From an uncultured Clostridia bacterium (GTDB lineage: Bacteria; Bacillota; Clostridia; Oscillospirales; Ruminococcaceae), in contig CANRFM010000004.1 of assembly GCA_947629905.1 (NCBI GenBank), forward strand, positions 1-64,000: a stretch of DNA of 64,000 nucleotides, read 5' to 3'. The notes beneath the pieces were generated by a model, which was not told the origin of the DNA, made no database searches, and saw only the letters and a program-made list of their open reading frames with translations. Positions 51,183 to 58,827 of this stretch are shown piece after piece (position 1 is the first letter of the stretch; every line of letters begins with the position of its first letter). The position numbers and the translations under genes were made by a program.

Positions 51183-53009
51183 ATGGCATTAGAAGGCGCA
51201 TTGACAAGCAATCAGAAGGTTCTCGACTGGGTACAGGAAATGGTGGATCTGTGCAAGCCCGACAGGGTCGTCTGGATCGACGGTTCCAAGGAACAGCTTG
51301 AGGCTCTGACACAGGAGGTCACCTCTCTCCCGGACGGCGACCCGAATAAAATGTATTATCTGAATCAGGAAAAGCTCCCCGGCTGCCTCTATCACAGAAC
51401 CGCTGTGAATGACGTTGCCCGTGTGGAGGACAGAACATTCATCTGCACCAGAACCAAGGAAGATGCAGGTCCGACCAACAACTGGATGGACCCCAAGGAG
51501 ATGTATGCAAAGCTCACCCCCATGTATGACGGTGTCATGAAGGGGCAGACCATGTACATCATCCCCTATTCCATGGGCCCTGTGACTTCCCCGATCTCCA
51601 AGGTCGGCGTGGAGCTGACGGATTCCATCTATGTTGTTCTGAACATGAACATCATGACGAGAATGGGCAAGGCAGCTTTCGAGAAGCTCGGCGATTCCAA
51701 CGACTTCGTAAGAGGTCTGCACTCCAAGGCACAGGTTGATCCGGAGAACCGCTACATCGTACAGTTCCCGGAGGACAACACGATCTGGTCGATCAACTCC
51801 GCATACGGCGGCAACGTTATCCTCTCCAAGAAGTGCTTCGCACTGCGTATTGCTTCGTTCCAGGGCAAGAACGAGGGCTGGATGGCTGAACATATGCTCA
51901 TCCTCGGCGTGCAGAAGCCGGACGGCGAGACCAAGTACATCTGCGCTGCATTCCCGTCTGCCTGCGGCAAGACCAATCTGGCAATGCTCATCCCGCCGGA
52001 GGGCTACCGCAAGAACGGTTACAAGGTATTCACAGTCGGCGATGATATCGCATGGCTCAAGCCCGGCGCAGACGGCAGACTGTATGCCATCAACCCGGAG
52101 AACGGCTTCTTCGGTGTCGCACCCGGCACAAACGAAAAGTCCAACCCGAATGCACTCGCTTCTACCAGAAAGAATGCGATCTTCACCAACGTTGCGATCA
52201 ACAACGACGACAACACGGTATGGTGGGAGAAGCTGACCAAAGAGCCGCCGGTCAATGCGACTGAGTGGAAGGGTGCAAAGGTCAACGGTGTGGAGTTTAC
52301 CGCAGCCGGCAATACACTGGCACACCCGAACTCCCGCTTCACAGCACCGGCAGAGAACTGCCCGTGCCTGTCTCCGGAATTCAACAACCCGCAGGGCGTT
52401 CCAATCTCCGCTATCGTATTCGGCGGCAGACGTGCTTCCACGACACCGCTCGTATACCAGAGCTTTGACTGGACACATGGTACTTACATCGGTTCTGCCG
52501 TTTCGTCTGAAACGACCGCAGCTGCAACGGGTGCAGTCGGTGTCCTCCGTCACGACCCGATGGCTATGAAGCCGTTCATCGGCTACAATGTCGGCGACTA
52601 CTGGGCACACTGGCTCGAAATGGGCGAAAAGCTCGGTGACAAAGCTCCGAAGATCTTCAACGTCAACTGGTTCAAGCAGGACGAGAACGGCAACTTCATC
52701 TGGCCGGGCTTCGGCGACAATATGCGTGTCCTTGACTGGATCATCAAGAGATGTGAAGGCACAGCAGATGCTGATGAGACCGCAATCGGCTACCTGCCGA
52801 AGAAGGGCGACATCAACGTTGAGGGCATCGAGGACGAAGTCACACCGGAGATCATGGACAAGCTGCTGACCGTGGACAAGGATCTCTGGAAGAAAGAGAT
52901 CGCTGAGATGCGCAGATACTACAAGGAAGACATTGCCGACAAGGGCGGCAGGATCCCGCAGGCACTCTGGGATCAGCTCGACAAGCTCGAAGAGAGACTT
53001 GGCAAGTAA
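51183..53009 (+). CDS. pckA: phosphoenolpyruvate carboxykinase, GTP type
   Basis: PckA interconverts oxaloacetate and phosphoenolpyruvate. In rumen and gut fermenters it commonly runs toward oxaloacetate, capturing CO2 on the way to succinate. The 608-residue protein is of the GTP-dependent type. Its kinase P-loop is FPSACGKTNLAM, and the metal and substrate region includes YNVGDYWAHWLEMG. TVGDDIAWL supplies kinase-2-like acidic residues. AAGGAGGT lies before the ATG. Codon use resembles that of the GH48 gene, indicating strong expression. Confidence 0.96.
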   Translation: MALEGALTSNQKVLDWVQEMVDLCKPDRVVWIDGSKEQLEALTQEVTSLPDGDPNKMYYLNQEKLPGCLYHRTAVNDVARVEDRTFICTRTKEDAGPTNNWMDPKEMYAKLTPMYDGVMKGQTMYIIPYSMGPVTSPISKVGVELTDSIYVVLNMNIMTRMGKAAFEKLGDSNDFVRGLHSKAQVDPENRYIVQFPEDNTIWSINSAYGGNVILSKKCFALRIASFQGKNEGWMAEHMLILGVQKPDGETKYICAAFPSACGKTNLAMLIPPEGYRKNGYKVFTVGDDIAWLKPGADGRLYAINPENGFFGVAPGTNEKSNPNALASTRKNAIFTNVAINNDDNTVWWEKLTKEPPVNATEWKGAKVNGVEFTAAGNTLAHPNSRFTAPAENCPCLSPEFNNPQGVPISAIVFGGRRASTTPLVYQSFDWTHGTYIGSAVSSETTAAATGAVGVLRHDPMAMKPFIGYNVGDYWAHWLEMGEKLGDKAPKIFNVNWFKQDENGNFIWPGFGDNMRVLDWIIKRCEGTADADETAIGYLPKKGDINVEGIEDEVTPEIMDKLLTVDKDLWKKEIAEMRRYYKEDIADKGGRIPQALWDQLDKLEERLGK

Positions 53010-53439
53010 GATACACACAGGAAAACGCCGCAGCCCTCTGCGGCGTTACCTGATTTTATGGCTTCCGGCTGTGCTGCTGCTTTTGGGGGCAGTGCTGTAC
53101 AGACCGCTGCTTGCCGTGGAGCAATTTGCGGCGGACTATCTCCTGTACTGTCCGCTGCACACGCTGACGGGGCTGTACTGTCCCGGCTGCGGCGGCACAA
53201 GAAGCCTGACGGCACTGCTGCACGGCGATTTTCTGCTTGCCGTTCACGAGAACCCCATCGTACCGGGGCTTCTGCTCTTTTTCGTGCTGCTCTGGGCAGA
53301 AAGGGCAGGCAAAGTATTTGGGAAACAATGGCGGCTGTACCCAAGAAGCCGCACATTCTGGTATACGCTGTGCGGCTTGCTGCTCGTGTGGAATATCGCC
53401 CGCAACTGTATACCGGCACTCATGCCAACAAGCATATAA
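52999..53439 (+). CDS. DUF2752 membrane protein
   Basis: The product has two or three membrane segments and the DUF2752 signature LYCPGCGGTRSLTALLHGD, with a CXXCGGTR core. The function of the family is unknown. The reading frame contains no ATG or GTG; a TTG at 52999 gives 146 residues and a TTG at 52933 (behind AAGGA) gives 168. Both overlap the end of pckA, so translation is probably coupled. I favour 52999 because it leaves only a short tail before the first membrane segment. Confidence 0.72.
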   Translation: MASKIHTGKRRSPLRRYLILWLPAVLLLLGAVLYRPLLAVEQFAADYLLYCPLHTLTGLYCPGCGGTRSLTALLHGDFLLAVHENPIVPGLLLFFVLLWAERAGKVFGKQWRLYPRSRTFWYTLCGLLLVWNIARNCIPALMPTSI

Positions 53440-53442
53440 AAA

Positions 53443-53465
53443 CCCCTTTCCACGCCGGAAAGGGG
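53443..53465. terminator. bidirectional terminator between the DUF2752 gene and folD
   Basis: A perfect 9-bp stem (CCCCTTTCC with GGAAAGGGG) closes a 5-nt loop. A-run and T-run flanks allow use from both sides; it serves two convergent genes. Confidence 0.8.
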
Positions 53466-53473
53466 CTTTGCTG

Positions 53474-54331
53474 TTACTGGATATGATTTTGCAGCTTTGC
53501 CGCCGTGAGGGTGTTGCGCATCAGCATGGCGACTGTCATCGGTCCTACACCGCCGGGAACGGGGGTAATGCAGGAAGCCTTTTCCGACACCTCGTCAAAC
53601 TTCACATCCCCGCAGAGCTTGCCGTTTTCGAGGCGGTTCATGCCGACATCGACCACCACAGCGCCCTCTTTCACCATGTCTGCCGTCACGAAATTTGCCT
53701 TCCCGACCGCAGCAACCAGAATATCCGCTTCCCTTGTGATCGCTGCAAGTTCCTGTGTCCGGCTGTGACAGATCGTTACCGTGCCGCTCCGGTGCAGCAG
53801 GAGCATTGCCATGGGCTTGCCGACAATGTTACTTCTGCCGATGACCACGCAGCGCTTGCCGGAAACCTCCACGCCCACGCTGTCGAGCAGTTCCATGACC
53901 CCCGCAGGCGTACACGGCAGAAAGGCATAGTCGCCGATCATGATCTTCCCGACATTTGCCGGGTGGAATGCATCCACATCCTTGTCCGGGGAAATGGCAT
54001 TGATGATGGTCTTGTCATCGATCTGCGGCGGGACGGGAAGCTGCACTAAAATGCCGTTGACCTTGGGGTCGGCGTTGAGCGTTTCCACCAGTTCGAGCAG
54101 CTCCGCCTGTGTGGTATCCTCCGGCAGGGCATATTCAAACGACTGGAAACCGACCGCTTCACAAGCTTTCTTCTTGTTGTTCACATACACACGGGATGCC
54201 GGGTCATTGCCGACAATGACGACCGCAAGCCCCGGTGTGATGTCGTGGGCAGCTTTCAGGGCTTCCGTCTCCTGACGCACCTGCTCCTTGACTTTGGCAG
54301 AGGTCGCTCTGCCGTCCATTAAAATTGCCAT
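53474..54331 (-). CDS. folD: methylenetetrahydrofolate dehydrogenase/cyclohydrolase
   Basis: FolD converts 5,10-methylene-THF to 10-formyl-THF through the methenyl form, with NADP+. The 285-residue protein has the catalytic Lys in YVNNKKKACE, the signature VQLPVPPQID, and the cofactor-binding GRSNIVGKPMAMLL. ATG 54331 has GAGGAGG 6 nt upstream. It is the last gene of an operon with two M16 peptidases and lgt. Confidence 0.96.
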   Translation of the reverse strand: MAILMDGRATSAKVKEQVRQETEALKAAHDITPGLAVVIVGNDPASRVYVNNKKKACEAVGFQSFEYALPEDTTQAELLELVETLNADPKVNGILVQLPVPPQIDDKTIINAISPDKDVDAFHPANVGKIMIGDYAFLPCTPAGVMELLDSVGVEVSGKRCVVIGRSNIVGKPMAMLLLHRSGTVTICHSRTQELAAITREADILVAAVGKANFVTADMVKEGAVVVDVGMNRLENGKLCGDVKFDEVSEKASCITPVPGGVGPMTVAMLMRNTLTAAKLQNHIQ

Positions 54332-54342
54332 TGTGATCCTCC

Positions 54343-55428
54343 TCACGTTTCGTCTTTGGTATCTGTATGTTCAGCCTCGTCCTCGTCCGGGATGATCGGC
54401 GGGGCAGGCTCGTCCTTTTCGGGCTTGGCTTTCCGGGCGGGTTTTTTGGTCTCCGCTGCCATGAGCTGCCTGTCCGTCTCCTCCATCAGCTTCTTAGAAG
54501 CTTTGGAATCCACATACAGCACGTAGTCCCTGCCCATGCGCTTCACCTTGAAGAAGAACACGAGCAGCAGCACTGCCGAGGTGACACAGATCACCGCAGC
54601 CAGCGCCTGCGACACCCGGAGCTGCCCGATCATCAGGCTGTCCGTGCGCAGACCCTCTACGACCGCACGTTCCAGACCGTACCAGAACATATACATCAAA
54701 ATGATCTGCCCGTCAAATTTCCGGAATTTCCGGAAAACGATATACAGCAGCACCGCTCCCAGCAAGCACCATGCCGATTCATACAGGAAACACGGATGTA
54801 CCGGATAATCGGCACTGACTGTCACGTCCGTATTATAGCTGCCGAGGGCGCTGTAGTTGGACTTGATCCACTGCTGCACTCTGCCGCCGGTCATGGCGAA
54901 CAGACCGTCCGTGTTTACGCCGAAGGCTTCCTGATTGAAGAAATTCCCCCAGCGCCCGATGCCCTGCCCGATGAGGAAACCCACACCGCACAGATCGAGC
55001 ATCGGGAGTGCAGCGACTTTCCGGAAACGGCTCACGATAAAGCCGACCAGCACTGCCCCGATCAGTCCCCCGAAGATGGCAAGCCCGCCCTCACGGGTAT
55101 TGAGGATGGAGAGGGGGTTGCCCTTGTAATCGTCCCAGCGCAGCAGCACATAGTATAGCCTTGCCCCCACCAGCGCCCCTAAAATGCCGCCGATGATGAC
55201 ATCCGTTGCCCTGTCCGGGTGAACGCCCACTCTCCGCATATTCCGGTAGGCGAACACCAGTGCCAGCAGCAGCCCGATCACGATACAAATGCCGTACCAC
55301 TGCACATCAATGCCGAATATCGTGAACGCCGTCGGGTCAACGTGAATGTCGATCCCCAAATTCGGGAATACGATCTCATTGGTATCGAGGTCGGCGCAGC
55401 CCAGTTCTTCCACCGTTTTCATCAGCAT
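54343..55428 (-). CDS. lgt: prolipoprotein diacylglyceryl transferase
   Basis: Lgt attaches diacylglycerol to the lipobox cysteine of prolipoproteins at the membrane. The 361-residue protein has seven hydrophobic segments, the signature region GQGIGRWGNFFNQEAFG, and HPCFLYES with a conserved His. After the last segment it has a long charged tail of about 75 residues rich in K, E, D and P that the minimal family lacks. ATG 55428 has GGAGGGAG 10 nt upstream and overlaps the preceding peptidase gene by 7 bp. Confidence 0.94.
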   Translation of the reverse strand: MLMKTVEELGCADLDTNEIVFPNLGIDIHVDPTAFTIFGIDVQWYGICIVIGLLLALVFAYRNMRRVGVHPDRATDVIIGGILGALVGARLYYVLLRWDDYKGNPLSILNTREGGLAIFGGLIGAVLVGFIVSRFRKVAALPMLDLCGVGFLIGQGIGRWGNFFNQEAFGVNTDGLFAMTGGRVQQWIKSNYSALGSYNTDVTVSADYPVHPCFLYESAWCLLGAVLLYIVFRKFRKFDGQIILMYMFWYGLERAVVEGLRTDSLMIGQLRVSQALAAVICVTSAVLLLVFFFKVKRMGRDYVLYVDSKASKKLMEETDRQLMAAETKKPARKAKPEKDEPAPPIIPDEDEAEHTDTKDET

Positions 55429-56723
55429 CCTGTTTCAGCTCCCTCCGGGCGCACGACGGAAAGCACATACTGTTCCGTGTCGATCTCTTCCCGCAGAAAC
55501 TGCAGGGCTTCCTCATAGGTGATCTCTGCGAGTACCTCAATGTCCTCAAACGGCTTCAGACCGTTCATCCACGCATTGAGCATGGCAGAGGCATTGGCTT
55601 CCATGTTCGCACCGCTGCGCACCTTGGTGCCGTAGTGTACCCGGCGGATGCGCTCAAAGTTTTCCCGGTCAAAGCCCTCACGTCCGGCAGTTTGCAGCGC
55701 TTTAAGAATGCGGTCACGCACGGCTGCCGGGTCAGCGGATTCCCCGCTGCAGCTCAGCGTGAAGTACCCGTCCCCGCTGAACGGACCGTCTACCTCAAAT
55801 TCCGAATTGAGCAAGCCCTCCCGCACCAGATCGTTATACAACCCGGAGCTTGGACCGAGCAGTGTTTCCATGAGCAGCGTGGAGGTCAGTTCCGCACGCA
55901 GCAGTTCTCTGCTCTTTTTCGGGCGGAGCTTGAAGCCGAGGCTGAACAGCGGCGTTCCCACGGCCATGATCGTTTCCGTGTAGTGCTGTACGACTGTATC
56001 CGGTTCATCGGCATAGAGTTCTTCCAGTCCCTGATCTTCGCAGGGACGCAGCAGGCGGTCGCAGATCTCCAGTACTTCGTCCGCCTTGACATTCCCGGCG
56101 ATCGACAGCACCATGTTGTGCAGGTTGTAGAACGTATGATAGCAGCGGTAGAGCAGGTCGGCATCAATGCGCCGGATACTCTCCTCCGTGCCCGCAATGT
56201 CAATGCGCACCGGGTGATTGTGGTACATACTGCGCAGCATACCAAAAAATACCATCCAGTTCGCCTCGTCATAGTTCATGCGGATCTCCTGCGCAATGAT
56301 ACCCTGTTCCTTGTCTACGGTTTCCTGCGTGAAATAGGGCGACTGCACAAAATTCAGGAGAATTTCCAGCGACGGCGCAAAATTCTGCGAACACCCGAAC
56401 AGATACACCGTCTTGTCAAACGTTGTAAAGGCATTGGCATTCGCACCCGTGCGGGCATACTGGGCAAAGGCATCGCAGTCCTCATTTTCAAAGAGCTTGT
56501 GTTCCAGAAAATGGGCAATGCCCTCCGGCACTTCCGCATAGGTGTCCTCCCCTTTCAGGCGGAAACGGGTATTGATCGAGCCGTATTTTGTCCCGAACAT
56601 CGCAAAGGCGCTGTGATAGCCGGGCATTTCCATGATATAGATGTTCAGCCCGCTTTCGTGCTGCACGTGCAGGCATTGGGTATCGGCAGTTTCGCTGCGG
56701 ATGATCTCTGAATTTCTGTTCAT
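55422..56723 (-). CDS. M16-family zinc peptidase (YmfH-like)
   Basis: The 433-residue protein is a processing-peptidase-like member of family M16. The zinc motif HFLEH is in GIAHFLEHKLFENED, and a downstream Glu completing the site lies in the EQGIIAQEIRM stretch. It has two M16 half-domains. It pairs with the M16 protein encoded just upstream, as in Bacillus ymfF-ymfH. The pair may degrade or process small peptides; the substrate is unknown. The genes overlap by 4 bp. Confidence 0.92.
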   Translation of the reverse strand: MNRNSEIIRSETADTQCLHVQHESGLNIYIMEMPGYHSAFAMFGTKYGSINTRFRLKGEDTYAEVPEGIAHFLEHKLFENEDCDAFAQYARTGANANAFTTFDKTVYLFGCSQNFAPSLEILLNFVQSPYFTQETVDKEQGIIAQEIRMNYDEANWMVFFGMLRSMYHNHPVRIDIAGTEESIRRIDADLLYRCYHTFYNLHNMVLSIAGNVKADEVLEICDRLLRPCEDQGLEELYADEPDTVVQHYTETIMAVGTPLFSLGFKLRPKKSRELLRAELTSTLLMETLLGPSSGLYNDLVREGLLNSEFEVDGPFSGDGYFTLSCSGESADPAAVRDRILKALQTAGREGFDRENFERIRRVHYGTKVRSGANMEANASAMLNAWMNGLKPFEDIEVLAEITYEEALQFLREEIDTEQYVLSVVRPEGAETGC

Positions 56724-57982
56724 GCCTGTTCCTCCATCAGATAGACCGTATCTAACCGCAGTGCCTTGGCAGCGGCAATGATCTCATCCCTTGTGACAGC
56801 CCGGAGGCGTTCGATGCGTTCTTCCGGGGTTGCCGGGTCATTCCATTTGTAGCGGTCGTGCAGTTCCTGCATGATCGAAAAATTGCTGTCTCCGATCGAA
56901 TACAGATAGTCTATGATCGGCTTCCGGGCGTTTTCCAGCATTTCGTCTGAAAATTCGCCCCGGCACACGGCATCGATCTGTGCGAGAATGGCTTCTCTTG
57001 TGCGCTGTGCATTGGCAGCGGAAACACCGCTGTCCACAAAGAACAGGTTCTTGGTGTAGATGGGATGCGAAACGCAGTAGTAGCAGAGGTGCATTTTCTC
57101 CCGGACATTGGCAAAGAGCAGGGAACTCGGCGAACCGCCGACCAGTGCGTGCAGAAGCTGCACCGTTTCGATCGGCAGGTCTGCATATTTGAACACCATA
57201 ACGAGCTTGGACTGTGTGACGGGCATAGGTTCGTTGATCTCCCGGCAGGTCTCCCGGATGGGGCTTGGCGCATGGAATGCCTGTGTAAATTCCGGCTCAC
57301 GCCCTTCCAGTGCGGAAAAGGCTTCTGTGAGCTTCCCGGCAAGCCACGGTGCTTCCGTGGGGCTGATATAATAGATCCGGAACACCGCCTTGCGCAGCAT
57401 TTCCCGGTAGGCTTCACAGACAGCGGAAGCGGTCAGCGCCTCGGCCTCTGCTCTCGTACCGTGCATCGGGCTGGCGCAGGGTTCTCCCGCACAGGCAGCC
57501 TGACGGGCTTTCCGGATGGCATAGCCACGCTTGTCGTTGATCTCGGCATCGATGGCAGCAAGCTGTTCTCTCTGCTCAATGCGGAACGCTTCCTCGTCAA
57601 AGGCACCGTCCCGGATATTCTGATCCAGCACGCAGTCCAGCACAAGCTGAACCAGTTCTTCCGACAGGGGTTCCCCCTCCAGTGCAAAGCGGTCAGCGAT
57701 CACACTGCCGGTCAGGCTGATCTGCAAAACATCCCCCGCCAGCCCGAACGAACCGGAAAGACTTGCGCCGTACAGGGCATCTTCTTTCTGGGAAAGTGCG
57801 GCAAGACTGGGATACTTGCGGCAGCCTGCGGACAGCAGCCCTGCTGCGCAGTCGTAGGCAGCGAATTGTTCGGGCACAGCCGGCAGAAGCAGCGTGATAC
57901 TCAACAAACTGGTGCGGGCTTTCGGGTTGCACACGGAGACCAGCTCAATGCCCTCGCCCAGCGTCTGTGTGGTTTCTTTCAA
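56720..57982 (-). CDS. M16-family protein without zinc motif (YmfF-like)
   Basis: The 420-residue protein has the M16 fold but no HXXEH motif at the expected place, so it is probably the non-catalytic partner of the downstream peptidase. It starts at TTG 57982 behind AAAGGAG with an 8-nt spacer; the in-frame GTG at 57991 is too close to that site. It is the first gene of the operon that continues with the M16 peptidase, lgt and folD. Confidence 0.88.
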   Translation of the reverse strand: MKETTQTLGEGIELVSVCNPKARTSLLSITLLLPAVPEQFAAYDCAAGLLSAGCRKYPSLAALSQKEDALYGASLSGSFGLAGDVLQISLTGSVIADRFALEGEPLSEELVQLVLDCVLDQNIRDGAFDEEAFRIEQREQLAAIDAEINDKRGYAIRKARQAACAGEPCASPMHGTRAEAEALTASAVCEAYREMLRKAVFRIYYISPTEAPWLAGKLTEAFSALEGREPEFTQAFHAPSPIRETCREINEPMPVTQSKLVMVFKYADLPIETVQLLHALVGGSPSSLLFANVREKMHLCYYCVSHPIYTKNLFFVDSGVSAANAQRTREAILAQIDAVCRGEFSDEMLENARKPIIDYLYSIGDSNFSIMQELHDRYKWNDPATPEERIERLRAVTRDEIIAAAKALRLDTVYLMEEQA

Positions 57983-58012
57983 ACGGGTCACTCCTTTCAG
58001 TGGTACCTTACT

Positions 58013-58041
58013 ATTATACCATGTAGCCTGAAAAAATGCAA
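58013..58041 (-). promoter_or_regulatory. promoter of the M16-lgt-folD operon
   Basis: On the minus strand, TTGCAT (58041-58036) and TATAAT (58018-58013) are 17 bp apart, with TGG before the -10. It overlaps the 3' end of the upstream gene. Confidence 0.82.
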
Positions 58042-58589
58042 GCTTTCTGATGACGGTCCGCATACGCCCGGAGATTGCCCCGGTAGATGACTTCGGCATC
58101 CGGGATGCTGAGAAAGTCCATGGGTTTGACAATGGCATTGTAGTCGTCCGCATTCAGAATGGCAAACTGGTCGAGGGTATCCCGGACAAATTCCGAGCAG
58201 TAGAACCAGTTTTTCCGCCGCCAGACGATATGTACACTTGCCAGCACAAGACCGATAAAATTATAATGATACCGATGTTTGTTGACATACATGAGTTTCA
58301 GATGATCCGACAATGCTTTCTGCTGTTCCGAGGTCACAGGAACACGGAGAATGACGGCTTCTGTTCTGTGGAAACGCCGGAACGTCCCGAAAAAGGGGCT
58401 TTCCCGAACAAAGCCGCCCACGATGGGATTATAGGCATTCCGCCGCCCGAAAGAATACATCTGCTGCATACCGATGTCAATGCTGATCGAGGCGTGATTG
58501 TATGCCGATCCGGTAAACAGGGAGAGCACTCTGCTAAGCAGCGTTCCCGTCCGGCTGATAACGATATAGATCTCAGCCTGTTCGTCCAT
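58014..58589 (-). CDS. YiiX/NlpC-P60-like permuted hydrolase, putative
   Basis: The 191-residue protein shows the order His first, Cys later that marks permuted papain-like (YiiX/YebB, NlpC/P60 clan) proteins. The His is in SAYNHASISID and the Cys in WFYCSEFVRD. Members act on lipids, peptides or peptidoglycan; the target here is unknown. No signal peptide is seen. ATG 58589 has AAAGGAG 7 nt upstream. It is a single gene whose stop codon lies in the promoter of the next operon. Confidence 0.72.
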   Translation of the reverse strand: MDEQAEIYIVISRTGTLLSRVLSLFTGSAYNHASISIDIGMQQMYSFGRRNAYNPIVGGFVRESPFFGTFRRFHRTEAVILRVPVTSEQQKALSDHLKLMYVNKHRYHYNFIGLVLASVHIVWRRKNWFYCSEFVRDTLDQFAILNADDYNAIVKPMDFLSIPDAEVIYRGNLRAYADRHQKACIFSGYMV

Positions 58590-58620
58590 AAGCGTGCTCC
58601 TTTCTTCATGGGATATATAT

Positions 58621-58649
58621 AGTATACCATAAAATCCCGACAAAGTCAA
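58621..58649 (-). promoter_or_regulatory. promoter of the YiiX-like gene
   Basis: On the minus strand, TTGACT (58649-58644) and TATACT (58626-58621) are 17 bp apart, with TGG before the -10. Confidence 0.83.
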
Positions 58650-58763
58650 TGCTATTATGACAGCAAATCACGGCAGCGGCATTTACTGTGACCTGAAAAC
58701 AGGATGAAATGCAGGCGGGGAAGATACAGATCCGCTGACTATCGGTTTTTTCTTCTCCGGTAC

Positions 58764-58792
58764 TTGACATTTCCCGAAAAATGCGGTACAAT
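58764..58792 (+). promoter_or_regulatory. sigma-A promoter of the GH5 gene
   Basis: TTGACA (58764-58769) and TACAAT (58787-58792) are 17 bp apart. The spacer resembles that of the miaB promoter. Confidence 0.88.
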
Positions 58793-58827
58793 AAAAGTAT
58801 CAGTACATTCAAGGAGGAGGTATTTCT

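Noticed and set aside
48963-53018. Long minus-strand open frames opposite the xylanase and pckA genes
   Set aside because: Codon bias of the real genes removes stop codons on the other strand. The antisense products show no domains and would cross promoters and terminators.
52933-53439. Possible frameshift, because the DUF2752 frame has no ATG start
   Set aside because: The frame is open with the full family signature, and two TTG codons are available. A non-ATG start coupled to pckA explains it without a sequence error.
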